Assembly: GCA_963706555.1 (NCBI GenBank)
Contig: OY970164.1
Span: 2,790,001-2,854,000 of the forward strand
DNA from: Bog-473 sp963706555
GTDB taxonomy: Bacteria; Actinomycetota; Acidimicrobiia; Acidimicrobiales; RAAP-2
DNA: 64,000 nucleotides
Direction of reading: 5' to 3'
The number at the start of each line of letters is the position of its first letter. Position 1 is the stretch's first letter. Both the position numbers and the translations under genes were made by a program. This document shows, in pieces, positions 1-9,089 of the stretch. Below the pieces are notes generated by a model. That model saw only the letters and a program-made list of their open reading frames with translations. It searched no databases and had not been told where the DNA came from.

Positions 1-728
1 CATTGCTCTTCGACAACACGTTCTTCAACGACGTGTCGATTAGCGGGGGAGGGTCAGGTGTAAGCCTCAAGTCGCGTTGGCTCGGCACATCGGCCTTCTT
101 TGATTTCAACGGGCACGCGTTCTTCGTCCTCAGCCTCGTGGTACTCACGGCCTGTGTGGGCATCGTTCTCCAAGTCCGTAAGGGCACCGTGGGCCGCAAT
201 TTGGCGGCGATGCGCGGAAGTGAGACGGCGGCCGCCGGATTGGGCATCAATCTGACCTGGCAACGCATCGTGGTGTTCGCCCTGGCGGGGGCCATTGCCG
301 GCATAGGTGGCGTGTTGGTCACCATTCAGCAGCAAGTAGCAAATTCGGCCCAATGGAACTACAGCTTCTCGCTGGTCTTCATCGTCTTGGTGGTGACAAC
401 GGGTGTCGGCACGGTGGAAGGGGCCATTCAGGCCGGGATCGGATTCTTCGTCATCAATCAGCTCTTGACGTATCTTCCGGCGCGTGTGGGTGGAGGAAGC
501 CTGGTCGTCGCGCTCTTTGCCTTCGGATCGCTGCAGTACGCGCAGCATCCCGAGGGGATTCTCGAGTTTCAGAAGAGGCGTTCCAACCAATGGTTCGAGA
601 AACGCTTCTTCCCCAAGGAGTACTCCGCCATGCATCCGACCGAGGCGTTGCCGGCCGTCGTGACGGCGACGGGTGTGTCGCCCGCCGACGAAGGGCCGGC
701 CGAAGTGGTGCCAGAGGCTCATGGCTGA
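1..728 (+). CDS. livM: Branched-chain amino acid ABC transporter permease (LivM type), 3' part
   Basis: This is the C-terminal part of an inner-membrane permease of the LivM family; the reading frame is open at the window edge, so the true start lies upstream. About 240 residues are visible, with several long hydrophobic segments and the stretch RNLAAMRGSETAAAGLGI, the cytoplasmic loop that contacts the ATPase in this family. The tail after the last membrane segment (roughly the final 60 residues) is long and polar. The stop codon lies inside the start of the next gene, so it is translationally coupled to the ATPase genes. Substrate is not readable from the permease; branched-chain amino acids, amides and related compounds are known for the family. 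Confidence 0.9.
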   Translation, partial: LLFDNTFFNDVSISGGGSGVSLKSRWLGTSAFFDFNGHAFFVLSLVVLTACVGIVLQVRKGTVGRNLAAMRGSETAAAGLGINLTWQRIVVFALAGAIAGIGGVLVTIQQQVANSAQWNYSFSLVFIVLVVTTGVGTVEGAIQAGIGFFVINQLLTYLPARVGGGSLVVALFAFGSLQYAQHPEGILEFQKRRSNQWFEKRFFPKEYSAMHPTEALPAVVTATGVSPADEGPAEVVPEAHG

Positions 729-1494
729 CGTCCCGCTGCTCTCGCTCCGCAATGTGTCCAAATACTTCGGAGGGATCCATGCGGTCCATGACATCTCCTT
801 CGATGTGGGCGCGGGGGAGAGCGTCGGTCTCGTCGGGCCCAACGGGGCCGGCAAGACGACTCTCTTCAACTGTGTGTGTGGACAGCTGCGCAACGACGAG
901 GGCGACATACTCTTCCGTGGTGCGTCGTTGAGCGCCCTGCCCACCTTCAAGCGGGCACGGCTCGGCATCGGCCGCACGTATCAAAAGGTGGAGATGTTCA
1001 CCGACATGAGCGTCCGGGACCATCTGCTGGTGGCGGAACGCTCTCGCCGTGGAGAGGGTCGTCTGTGGAAGGACATCTTGAACATGAGCAGCGTCACCAA
1101 GGAGGAGTCGGCCAACGTCGAGACGACCTTGGAGCTGGTGGGCATCTCCCGGTTTTCCGACACGTCGGTGAACGCGCTCGGCCTTGGGCACTGCCGTCTC
1201 GTCGAGCTGGCCCGAGCATTGGTGGCCGAGCCGCGGATCCTTTTGGCGGACGAGCCCTCCTCGGGTCTCGACATCCACGAGACGGCGGAGGTCGCAGCCG
1301 TGCTCCGCACCGTCCAACGCGAGCGTGGCACCGCCATCCTGCTGGTCGAGCACGACCTGGCGATGGTGGGTGAGGTCGTGGATCGGACCGTGGTGATGGA
1401 CCTCGGTTCGATGTTGGCCGAGGGCGCCTTCGACGACGTGATGGCCGATCCGGTCGTGCGGAAGGCATATCTCGGCCAGATGGGCGTGTCATGA
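721..1494 (+). CDS. livG: Branched-chain amino acid-type ABC transporter ATP-binding protein (LivG type)
   Basis: Cytoplasmic ATPase of about 257 residues that would power the permease before it. Walker A is GPNGAGKTT near residue 40, Walker B is ILLADEPSSGLD near residue 175, and the H-loop histidine is in LLVEHDLAMV. The ABC signature reads LGLGHCRLVELARAL instead of the LSGGQ or LPYGQQR forms usual here, so the second serine/glycine position is unusual. I chose the ATG at 721, which overlaps the livM stop by eight bases; the longer frame upstream has no family support. It overlaps livF by ATGA at 1491. Confidence 0.9.
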   Translation: MADVPLLSLRNVSKYFGGIHAVHDISFDVGAGESVGLVGPNGAGKTTLFNCVCGQLRNDEGDILFRGASLSALPTFKRARLGIGRTYQKVEMFTDMSVRDHLLVAERSRRGEGRLWKDILNMSSVTKEESANVETTLELVGISRFSDTSVNALGLGHCRLVELARALVAEPRILLADEPSSGLDIHETAEVAAVLRTVQRERGTAILLVEHDLAMVGEVVDRTVVMDLGSMLAEGAFDDVMADPVVRKAYLGQMGVS

Positions 1495-2273
1495 CCGCCG
1501 CCGACCTGGCCGTTGAGGGCGGCGACGTCCTGATTCTCGAGCACGTCAGCGCCGCGGACGGCCCCTATCGTGCGCTGTTCGACGTGTCGTTCCGTGTCCC
1601 GGCGGGTGGGATCGTGGCCCTCGTAGGTTCCAACGGGGCGGGGAAGTCCACCGTCGCCCGCACGGTCACCGGTCTGGTGAGCGCAACCAACGGCAAAGTC
1701 ACCTTTTCCGGCCACGACGTCACCCAATTGGCCGCCTACAAGATTGCGCGACTGGGCATGGCCCATGTCGTCGAGGGGAGAGGCGTCTTCTCGAGCCTTA
1801 CCGTTGAGGAGAACCTGACCTTGGCCTTCCGTCAACGGGCCGGTCGGCAATTGTTGTCTGCCAATTTGGACCGGGCCTACACCGCTTTTCCGATTCTGGG
1901 AGAGAGGCGGCGGCAGATGGCGGGAACTCTGTCAGGAGGACAACAGCGACTGCTTTCGTTGGCCAAGGTGTTGGTTGTCCCACCGAAGGTTCTCGTCGCC
2001 GATGAGCTGTCGTTGGGGTTGGCGCCCGTGGTCGTCGATTCTGTGTATGAGGGCTTGCGGGAGATCAACGCGAACGGGACTGCGTTGGTCGTGGTGGAAC
2101 AGCAGGTTTCGCGGGTGCTCGAGTTGGCCGGCAAGGCGGTGGTCCTCGACCGGGGATCGGTGGCGTACGACGGCGACACAGCTGGCGCGAGCAGGGCGGT
2201 CGAGGCGCTGATGGCCCGTCGCGAAGAGGCCGCCGCCACGGCTGTCGGTCAGGCTGAAGAACTGAATCCCTGA
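1491..2273 (+). CDS. livF: Branched-chain amino acid-type ABC transporter ATP-binding protein (LivF type)
   Basis: Second ATPase of the importer, 260 residues. Walker A is GSNGAGKST near residue 45, the signature is LSGGQQRLLSLAK, Walker B is VLVADELSLGLAP and the switch histidine position is occupied by Gln in VVVEQQVSRVL, which is common in LivF proteins (VEQ). The ATG at 1491 overlaps the livG stop. It closes the operon: the next gene is convergent and the roughly 90-base gap holds no further gene. The periplasmic binding protein and LivH must lie upstream of the window or elsewhere. Confidence 0.9.
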   Translation: MTAADLAVEGGDVLILEHVSAADGPYRALFDVSFRVPAGGIVALVGSNGAGKSTVARTVTGLVSATNGKVTFSGHDVTQLAAYKIARLGMAHVVEGRGVFSSLTVEENLTLAFRQRAGRQLLSANLDRAYTAFPILGERRRQMAGTLSGGQQRLLSLAKVLVVPPKVLVADELSLGLAPVVVDSVYEGLREINANGTALVVVEQQVSRVLELAGKAVVLDRGSVAYDGDTAGASRAVEALMARREEAAATAVGQAEELNP

Positions 2274-2362
2274 CCTCAGGTTTGCGGAGCCGCACGCCTG
2301 GGCCGATATCCGCTGCTGATCGGGGCCAGTTCGGCTCGGGATCGATGCAGGTCGGGATTCGG

Positions 2363-2728
2363 TCAGGTGGTCACCGGGGAGGTCTCAACCGCCGCCTCGG
2401 ACGCGAGAAGCGGTTGGATCTTGCGGGTGACGACCCACCACTCGACGACGAAGGTCAGTCCCGGGAGCAGTCCCGCACCGCACATGATGAGGACCCACAG
2501 GATGTTGAGCCGCGTCTTGAACGACAGGATGCCAACCGTGATGAGGTAGACGATGTAGAGGTAGCCGTGGAGAACCCCGAATATCTCGACCTCCAGCTTG
2601 CAATGTCCGGTGGCCAGCTTGATGCCGGTGAAGATGAAAAGCGGAATGATGAGCGTTCCGACAATGTTGGCCATCAGTTGGTAGCGAAAAAGAGCACCCT
2701 TGAGGCCTCGTTCGGTGAGGCGCCTCAC
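2363..2728 (-). CDS. DUF3817 family small membrane protein
   Basis: A 121-residue integral membrane protein. The fold signature of DUF3817 is visible: an N-terminal positively charged stretch, FRYQLMANIVGT, a hydrophobic segment, then GVLHGYLYIVYL, a second segment and a third ending in EWW. Three membrane spans are predicted by eye. The function of the family is unknown; members are widespread in actinobacteria. Its start overlaps the stop of the upstream membrane-protein gene by ATGA (2725-2728), so the two are co-translated, suggesting a joint role in the membrane. Confidence 0.8.
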   Translation of the reverse strand: MRRLTERGLKGALFRYQLMANIVGTLIIPLFIFTGIKLATGHCKLEVEIFGVLHGYLYIVYLITVGILSFKTRLNILWVLIMCGAGLLPGLTFVVEWWVVTRKIQPLLASEAAVETSPVTT

Positions 2729-3213
2729 TGAGGCCTGCGAGCGATGGGAGTCTCGGGCTTCCTCCAGGTTTTCCCACCGCTGGTCGACAAGGCGGCGAGT
2801 CGGGCGTTGTAGGCCGCCAGTTCAGGGTCCTCGTCCTCGACCGACGTGGGTGCGATGCGCGACGTGGATGCGATAGCCGACCTGGATGGACCGGCAGGGG
2901 AAACGGTCGCCAGCGGCGTCGCCGACTGAAGGGGCTGTGCGGGGTCACTGTCGACGTCGGTAGGTGCGTCGCCCGCCTGGTTCCGCATGCCCTTGAGGCC
3001 TACGACGTCGTAGTCAGTGTGCAAGAACTGCCACCAGAAGTAGATCCCGACGACGGCGAACACGGGCCACTCGAACGTGTAGAGGTAGCTCAGACCGTTG
3101 CCATCCTCGGCCCGAGTTATCTGCCACCACGTCGCGGCAATGCAGAAAGGCACGAAGAGCAGGCACGCGAGGTGCAAGAACACGGCTCGTCTGGACAGCC
3201 ACCGCTCACGCAC
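2725..3213 (-). CDS. Conserved actinobacterial two-span membrane protein
   Basis: A 162-residue protein with two hydrophobic segments (about residues 10-30 and 45-65) around the conserved-looking stretch GLSYLYTFEWPVFAV, followed by a long polar cytoplasmic tail of about 95 residues rich in Ala, Asp and Pro. I recognise the type from other actinobacteria but know no function. The start is GTG at 3213: a TAACAT box ends six bases before it (3220-3225) and there is no ribosome binding site, which fits a leaderless transcript. It is the first gene of a two-gene operon with the DUF3817 protein. Confidence 0.65.
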   Translation of the reverse strand: MRERWLSRRAVFLHLACLLFVPFCIAATWWQITRAEDGNGLSYLYTFEWPVFAVVGIYFWWQFLHTDYDVVGLKGMRNQAGDAPTDVDSDPAQPLQSATPLATVSPAGPSRSAIASTSRIAPTSVEDEDPELAAYNARLAALSTSGGKTWRKPETPIARRPQ

Positions 3214-3349
3214 GGTCCGATGTTACCGGGCAGTGCATTGCAATGGAATTCGCCGTTGGCCTGGGCTGTTGCTGCCCGCTGCCTCCGCTCGGGCCAGCCG
3301 AGGTGCGCCGTGGCCGTGTCACCGCAGGAGCGTCAGGACCTGACGGCTC

Positions 3350-3772
3350 TCACCCCTTGGTCTCTGCCGCCTCCGCCTCCGCCTCCGCCACCGTCTTTGC
3401 CGCTTGCTTCTCTCGTTTCTTCCCACGTCGCGTGGCGATACGCAGTTGCGTGGTCCGAGCGACGCCGACCGCAAGGACCAGGAACGCCCCGGCGAGAGCC
3501 GCCCCGAGCAGCGCAACGGCGACGGGCATCTGGCCGTTCGCTCCGAAGAACTCGACACGGACCGAACGGGTGTTCTGGACGATGAAGTCGATCAGCGCAA
3601 CGCCCAGCACGACAGCCACCGCCACGGCTACCCATGCGCCCCCGATGCGGGTGTGATGGATGCCGTCGCCACCGGAATTTCGATGACCTCGTCGGTCAGC
3701 ACGCGAGCGGGGGACATCGGCCGGTTCGCTCGTCACCGGTTGCTCGCCGGACTGCGATTCAATGATGGACAC
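3350..3772 (-). CDS. LapA-domain (DUF1049) membrane protein
   Basis: A 140-residue protein with a disordered, Arg/His-rich N-terminus of about 45 residues, two hydrophobic segments (about 46-66 and 80-102), and a basic then Ala/Glu-rich coiled-coil-like tail (GKKREKQAAKTVAEAEAEAA). Between the two spans sits FIVQNTRSVRVEFFG, which matches the F-x-x-QN-x-x-x-V-x-x-x-F core of the LapA domain. The start is GTG at 3772 with AAGGAAGGG just upstream. It stands alone, divergent from the MarR gene. In actinobacteria, which lack LPS, the role of this domain is unknown. Confidence 0.75.
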   Translation of the reverse strand: MSIIESQSGEQPVTSEPADVPRSRADRRGHRNSGGDGIHHTRIGGAWVAVAVAVVLGVALIDFIVQNTRSVRVEFFGANGQMPVAVALLGAALAGAFLVLAVGVARTTQLRIATRRGKKREKQAAKTVAEAEAEAAETKG

Positions 3773-3843
3773 ATCCCTTCCTTACCCAATTGAACCCAGG
3801 TTGTAACGGGGTCCGTGTCGTCACCCACTTCGGGCCATCGTCA

Positions 3844-3866
3844 GATGGTTCGATAGACGAACTATC
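3844..3866. promoter_or_regulatory. Probable MarR operator
   Basis: An inverted repeat with 9-base arms, GATGGTTCG (3844-3852) and CGAACTATC (3858-3866), with one mismatched pair and a 5-base spacer ATAGA. It lies just upstream of the TATCCT box (3871-3876) of the MarR-ABC operon, in the position expected for autorepression. Confidence 0.7.
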
Positions 3867-3889
3867 TCGGTATCCTGGAGCCGTGACGA

Positions 3890-4372
3890 GTGACGCGGCA
3901 AAAGTCGGCAACCAAGAAGAAGAAGCCCCGTGCAGCCCAAACGTCGCGGGAAGTCGAAGCCGTGCGGGCCCTGGCCCGGGCCACTCGTGTCCTCGAACGT
4001 GCGTCAGGGGAGCTCAGCCTCGCGCACTACAGGGTCCTCTCGGCCGTCGCCTCAGGTGACGAGCGGGCGTCACGTGTCGCCCATCGACTCGCGGTCGGCA
4101 AACCTACGGTGAGCGCCGCCGTCGACGCCCTGGTCCAGCGAGGACTGCTCGTCCGGACGGCGGTCGACGTGGATCATCGCGTCGTCGCGCTGCATCTGAC
4201 CTCCGAGGGCGTGGCTCTCCTTTCTCGGGTCGAGGCCGAAATGATCCGCCGGATCGAGGACCTGAGTGCCCGGACGCCGGACGGCAACCAGCTGATGGAG
4301 TCGCTCGTATGGCTCGGTGTCGCGATCGACGACGTGCACGCCCAGCGTGTGGCAGAGCGGAGAGAGTTGTAG
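3890..4372 (+). CDS. MarR family transcriptional regulator
   Basis: Winged-helix regulator of about 160 residues. Readable parts are the helix-turn-helix ERASRVAHRLAVGKPTVSAA and the wing VDVDHRVVALHLTSEG, both typical of MarR. Its stop overlaps the start of the ABC exporter gene (TAGTG at 4370-4374), so it very likely represses that exporter and itself through the inverted repeat at 3844-3866. As the sequence stands the frame starts at GTG 3890. A better start may be GTG 3883, six bases after a TATCCT box; it joins this frame if one G is dropped from GACGCGG at 3893-3898, giving an N-terminus MTSDAQKSATKKKKPR. That would be one more indel beside CGCG. Confidence 0.85.
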   Translation: MTRQKSATKKKKPRAAQTSREVEAVRALARATRVLERASGELSLAHYRVLSAVASGDERASRVAHRLAVGKPTVSAAVDALVQRGLLVRTAVDVDHRVVALHLTSEGVALLSRVEAEMIRRIEDLSARTPDGNQLMESLVWLGVAIDDVHAQRVAERREL

Positions 4373-6675
4373 TGCCCGCAGACATCCCCGCTGCGACGAC
4401 GGCGGATGCCGAGTGGGTACGGCGCCTGTGGGGCTTCATGATGCGGCATCGCCGCGACGTGAAACTGGCCGTGAGTGCGGCATTGCTCGGGAGCGTCTGT
4501 CAGACCGTTATTCCGCTCGTCGAGCGTCAGATCGTCGACGGGGTGGTCGTTGCGCAGAATTCGTCGTTGTGGCCGTGGCTCGTGCTCCTCGTTGCGCTCG
4601 CACTTGCTTCGTTCGGGTTTCTCTATGTGCGCCGTTACCGCGGCGGACGTGTGGCGCTCAGCGTGCAATACGACCTGCGAAACGCAATGCACAGCCACCT
4701 CCAGGTGATGGATTTCGACAATCTCGACCGAATGCCCACTGGGCAAGTGGTGGCCCGCGCCAACTCGGATTCGGCGCTCGTGCAGGGACTGCTCAGCCTC
4801 TTCCCCATCATGAGCGGCAACATCCTTTTGATGCTGTTCTCGCTCGGCGTCATGATCTACCTGTCGCCCCTGCTCTCCGTCGTCAGCCTGATCATCGCTC
4901 CGACATTGCTCTTCGTTTCCTATCGGATGCGACGGCAGATCTTTCCCGCCACGTGGGACGGTCAGCAGCGAGAAGGCGACGTAATCCAAATCGTGGACGA
5001 GGACGTCAACGGTGTTCGGGTCGTCAAGGCGTTCGGCCAGGAGCAGCGCGAGCTCGAGCGGGTCGCCGGCGCGTCGCAGACACTCTATGGATCGCAGATG
5101 CGGGCAGTGCGCCTGCAGTCCCGTTACCAGCCGATGCTCGAGGCGATTCCCACTATCGGTCAGGTTGCGATCCTGGCGTTCGGAGGTTGGCTCGCTCTGC
5201 AGCACGAGATCACCTTGGGAACCTTCCTCGCCTTCTCCACCTACATCGTGCAGCTCGTCGCTCCCGCCCGCCAGCTGGCCGGCGTCATGACAGTGGGTCA
5301 GCAGGCCCGTGCCGGCATTGAGCGGATCTTTCAACTTCTGGACCTGAAGCCTTCCATCATCGACCAGCCCGACGCCGTGGAACTGCCGCTTTTGAGGGGT
5401 GACGTCACCTTCTCGGATGTGCATTTCGCCTACGGCGAGGGTGCACCGGTGCTGCAGGGCGTGGACTTGAAAATCGGTGCGGGGGAGCGGGTGGCCATTG
5501 TCGGCCCGAGCGGGAGCGGCAAGTCGACCGTCGCCATGTTGGTCTCACGGTTCTACGAACCCGACCAGGGATCGGTCCTGGTCGACGGGCACGATGTACG
5601 ACGGGTCACACTCGATTCACTGCGCCGCCAGATCGCCATTGTGTTCGATGACAGCTTCTTGTTCTCCGACACCGTTCGCTCCAACATCGCTTATGGACGT
5701 CCCGACGCGTCGGGGGAGGAGATCGAAGCCGCGGCGCGTGTGGCGCAGGCCCATGAGTTCATCCTCGAGCTCCCACGTGACTACGACACCGTCGTCGGGG
5801 AACGTGGCCTGACACTTTCGGGTGGCCAGCGCCAACGTATCGCCCTGGCCCGCGCCATTGTTGCGGACCCTCGCATCCTCATCCTTGACGATGCCACGAG
5901 TGCCATCGACTCGAAGGTCGAAGAAGCGATTCACGAAGGCCTTCGGACCGTGATGGCCGAGAGGACCACACTTCTCATTGCGAATCGGCAATCCACCCTG
6001 CATCTGGCTGATCGGATCGTGGTCCTGGTCCAAGGTCGGGTGATCGACGAGGGGACGCACGACGAGCTCGTCGCCCGCAGCGCGGTCTACAGAACCTTGC
6101 TCTCGGGGATCGAAGAAGATCTGGCGCAGGACGTCGGCGACAGCATCGAATTGCTCGCCGCCCTCGAGTCGTCGTCAGGGGAGGATGGCATCCGTCGCCC
6201 CAGCGGTGCCGGGAGTGACGGCACAACCCCTTCGGCTTGGAGCGCTCTGGCATCGGGCACAGCGCAGACCCCGACAGCGACGCGGACGATCGCCCCTCCG
6301 AGTATCGGCGCCGGCCTCGGCCGAAGCAGCGGTGGTGGTGGCTCGTGGCGACTCAACCTCCCCCCGACGCCCGAGCTCTTGGCGCGTGTGGCGGCGCTCC
6401 CACCGGTGCGGGACAGCGCCCCGGTGGACCTGGAGGCGGAGTCGCGTCACGACCGGGACTTCAACCTGTCGCGGCTGCTCGAGCGCGTTCCGCCGGCCCC
6501 TCCTCCTCGGCCTCGTGCTCGTGGTCATCGACGCCCTCGCCAGTCTGTTGGGACCTGTCTTGATCAAGACCGGTATCGACAACGGCGTCGCGCAGGGGTC
6601 CAACGAGGTCCTCTTCGTCGCGTCCGCCATTTTCCTGCTCGTCGTTCTCGTCGATCTCATCGATCAGATCGCTGA
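4372..6675 (+). CDS. Fused ABC exporter, first half (membrane domain + degenerate ATPase)
   Basis: First half of a drug/lipid exporter with an MsbA-type membrane domain (about residues 20-320) and an ATPase domain (about 345-590). Walker A is GPSGSGKST at residue 378 and the signature LSGGQ is near 482. Three catalytic positions are lost: the Q-loop reads IVFDDSFLF, Walker B reads LILDDATSAID (Asp for Glu), and the switch reads IANRQSTL (Asn for His). So this ATP site is the non-hydrolysing one. After a Gly/Thr-rich linker comes the stretch PTPELLARVAALPP, which opens the second half; the frame is then lost at about 6481, and residues after that are not real. Removing one base there joins it to the next entry. 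The start is GTG 4372, overlapping marR. Confidence 0.85.
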   Translation: MPADIPAATTADAEWVRRLWGFMMRHRRDVKLAVSAALLGSVCQTVIPLVERQIVDGVVVAQNSSLWPWLVLLVALALASFGFLYVRRYRGGRVALSVQYDLRNAMHSHLQVMDFDNLDRMPTGQVVARANSDSALVQGLLSLFPIMSGNILLMLFSLGVMIYLSPLLSVVSLIIAPTLLFVSYRMRRQIFPATWDGQQREGDVIQIVDEDVNGVRVVKAFGQEQRELERVAGASQTLYGSQMRAVRLQSRYQPMLEAIPTIGQVAILAFGGWLALQHEITLGTFLAFSTYIVQLVAPARQLAGVMTVGQQARAGIERIFQLLDLKPSIIDQPDAVELPLLRGDVTFSDVHFAYGEGAPVLQGVDLKIGAGERVAIVGPSGSGKSTVAMLVSRFYEPDQGSVLVDGHDVRRVTLDSLRRQIAIVFDDSFLFSDTVRSNIAYGRPDASGEEIEAAARVAQAHEFILELPRDYDTVVGERGLTLSGGQRQRIALARAIVADPRILILDDATSAIDSKVEEAIHEGLRTVMAERTTLLIANRQSTLHLADRIVVLVQGRVIDEGTHDELVARSAVYRTLLSGIEEDLAQDVGDSIELLAALESSSGEDGIRRPSGAGSDGTTPSAWSALASGTAQTPTATRTIAPPSIGAGLGRSSGGGGSWRLNLPPTPELLARVAALPPVRDSAPVDLEAESRHDRDFNLSRLLERVPPAPPPRPRARGHRRPRQSVGTCLDQDRYRQRRRAGVQRGPLRRVRHFPARRSRRSHRSDR

Positions 6676-8354
6676 GACATTCGTGACCGGCAGGGCGGCG
6701 GAGCGGATAATGCTCTCGCTGCGAATCAGCATCTGGGCCCAGCTGCAGCGCCTCTCATTGGACTACTACGAACGTGAGATGGCTGGCCGCATCATGACCC
6801 GGATGACCACGGACGTCGACCAGTTCGAGGCGCTCGTCGAGAACGGCCTCCTCTCCGCCCTGGTCTCTTTCGTTACCTTCGTGGGCGTCGGGTGCGCGCT
6901 CCTCGCGATAAATCTCGAGCTCGGACTGTGCACACTCACGGTCGTCGTTCCGCTCGCCGTGGCGACCGTGATCTTCCGGCGCAAGGCGGCACGACTCTAT
7001 GACCTGTCGCGAGAGCGCATCGCCATCGTCAACGCTGACTTCCAGGAGAGCCTTTCAGGGGTGCGAGTCGCGCAGGCCTTCGCGCACCAGGCGGAGACCA
7101 TCAAGCGGTTTGCGGGCCTGGGGGGCGACTACCTCGAGTCGCGCGATCGCGGCCCAACGACTCGTGGCCATCTATTTCCCCTTTGTGCAGTTTCTCTCGG
7201 GCATCGCCGACGCCATCGTGCTCGGAGTGGGTGCGGGGCTCATCGCGTCCGGGCAGCTCACGTCCGGCGCACTGATCGCGTTCATCCTCTACATCGACCT
7301 GTTCTTCTCGCCCATCCAGCAGCTCTCTCAGGTCTTCGACTCCTGGCAACAGACCCGTGTCTCGGTTGGTCGCATCGCCGAATTGATGAAGCTGGAGCCG
7401 CTGACCCCCGCGGCGGAGAATGCGATCGTGCCCGGGCGACTGCGGGGCGAGATCACCCTCGAGAACCTCCGATTCTCCTATCCGTCCGCAGCGGCCCGGC
7501 CAGGAATCGGCCGAGCGGCTCTCGTCGAGCGACGGGGACCGAACGATCCAAGAATCCTGGTGTCGTCCGATGTTCTTGGCTACAAGCCACCCGAAGCGCT
7601 GCGCGGCATTGATCTGCACATCGAAGCGGGTGAAACGGTGGCACTGGTCGGGCAGACGGGAGCAGGAAAATCGACCGTCATGAAGATGGTTGCCCGGTTC
7701 TACGATCCCGATGAGGGCGCGGTGAGGGTGGACGGTCTGGATCTGCGAACCATCGATCTCCTCGGATACCGACGCCAGCTCGGGTACGTCCCCCAAGAGG
7801 CGTTTCTCTTCACCGGAAGCATCCGTGACAACATCGCCTACGGTCGCCCGCAAGCGGGTAACGATGAGGTGGAGGCTGCGGCCCGCGCCGTCGGCGCACA
7901 TCAGTTCATCGCCCAATTGCCGGGCGGTTACCACCACGAATTGTTGGAGCGAGGGCGATCACTCTCGGCTGGTCAGCGTCAACTCATCGCGCTGGCGCGC
8001 GCCGAATTGGTGGACCCGGTCGTCCTGCTCTTGGACGAGGCCACCTCGAACCTCGACCTCGCCACCGAGGCTCGGGTCGCTGAGGCGATGCAACGAGTGT
8101 CGGCGAATCGAACCACACTCGTCATTGCCCACCGTCTGCAAACCGCGAGATCGGCCAACCGCATTGTGGTGCTCCACCAGGGTGTGATCACCGAGGTCGG
8201 ATCGCACGAGGAGTTGCGCGCTCGCGGGGGACGCTATGCCTCCATGTGGGATGCCTTTGAACAGGCGGGTCAGCGAGTTGCCGCGACGGCGACCGTGACC
8301 GGGACTGCGAGCGTGACCGGGACGACCGGGGTCACCGGTACGAGAGGCGCCTAG
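6482..8354 (+). CDS. Fused ABC exporter, second half (membrane domain + active ATPase), frameshifted
   Basis: Continuation of the exporter after the linker. It lies in one frame from about 6482 to 7145 (membrane domain, starting near AFRRPLLLGLVLV) and in another from about 7146 to 8354 (starting near AAQRLVAIYFPF). Dropping one base at GAGCGCG (6481-6487) and one at TCGCGCGATC (7139-7148) restores a single polypeptide of about 1,326 residues with the first half, and gives the spacing seen in relatives. The second ATPase keeps its catalytic residues: GQTGAGKST, Q in VPQEAFLF, LLLDEATSNLD and IAHRLQTA; its signature is LSAGQ. A single-chain exporter with one active and one inactive ATP site is a known design. 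Confidence 0.8.
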
Positions 8355-8358
8355 TGCC

Positions 8359-8910
8359 TCAGGGGAGTGACGGCGTTGTCGTCGTCACCGTGCCGCAAAT
8401 GCTTCCGAAATAGTTGGCGAGCGTTTGGGCATCGGACCGCACCGCACTGTTCGTCCCGAGGGACTCCATCGATGTGCCGAGTTGCTCCAGACTGGTCGCG
8501 TTTGCCACGTCCGACTTGAGGGTGTTGAAGAAGGCAAAGATCCCCTTGCCTGCAGCTTGGACGTTCGCGGGGGCCGAGCGTAGTTCGGCCTCGAATGGTG
8601 CCTCGTACTTCTCCACCGTGTTGAAGTAGGTGATGAAGGCTTGCTGCACTCCGGCAAAACCACTTCCTGCGTTCTCCATTGCCTTCTGCAATGCCGTCCC
8701 CAGGCCACTCGAGCCCTTCTCCGTATTGAGGAAGTTCTTGCACTCGGCGCTCCCACTGGTGAAGGTGGCCTTCTTCGAGGGGTGGTGCTTTGGCGCCTTG
8801 TGGTGTTTCTTCGGTTGGGTCTTGGCCGAAGCCAGTGTCATGGGAGCGCACGCGAGACCGACACCCAGGACAGCGACGCTAAATCCTTGCAAAAGCCGCC
8901 GATTCTGCAT
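8359..8910 (-). CDS. Secreted protein of unknown function
   Basis: A 183-residue protein with a clear export signal: basic MQNRR, a hydrophobic core LLQGFSVAVLGVGLA and a likely cut after ASA near residue 30. The mature part starts with a Lys/His-rich stretch (QPKKHHKAPKHHPSKK) that could bind metal or the envelope, then forms an all-helical region with two cysteines (about residues 58 and 172) that may pair. I do not recognise a family. GGAGG lies just before the ATG at 8910. It ends four bases from the stop of the convergent ABC exporter. Confidence 0.6.
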   Translation of the reverse strand: MQNRRLLQGFSVAVLGVGLACAPMTLASAKTQPKKHHKAPKHHPSKKATFTSGSAECKNFLNTEKGSSGLGTALQKAMENAGSGFAGVQQAFITYFNTVEKYEAPFEAELRSAPANVQAAGKGIFAFFNTLKSDVANATSLEQLGTSMESLGTNSAVRSDAQTLANYFGSICGTVTTTTPSLP

Positions 8911-9089
8911 TCCGTGACCTCCGGGTCCGAGCTTGACCTGGGTAGGATACCGGACGGTCGGGGAGGGCGGAAGGCACCCACACCGCGAATGGTGGCGAGT
9001 CGATCGCAGGACGGTTGCCGCTGGTTCCCGCCTCCCGCCTCCCGTAGGGCGTTAGGGCGTTTGGCGCGTCATCGCCACACAGCGAACCG

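Noticed and set aside
4174..5424. Long antisense frame opposite the MarR and ABC genes
   Set aside because: It is a shadow of well-matched genes on the other strand; its product is His/Arg/Gln-rich and resembles no family. Many similar long frames (for example 58682-60436 plus and 13972-15165 plus) were dropped for the same reason.
6481..7150. Programmed frameshifting as the reason for the split ABC gene
   Set aside because: No slippery heptamer or stimulating structure is seen, and similar breaks occur in unrelated genes, always near CGCG.
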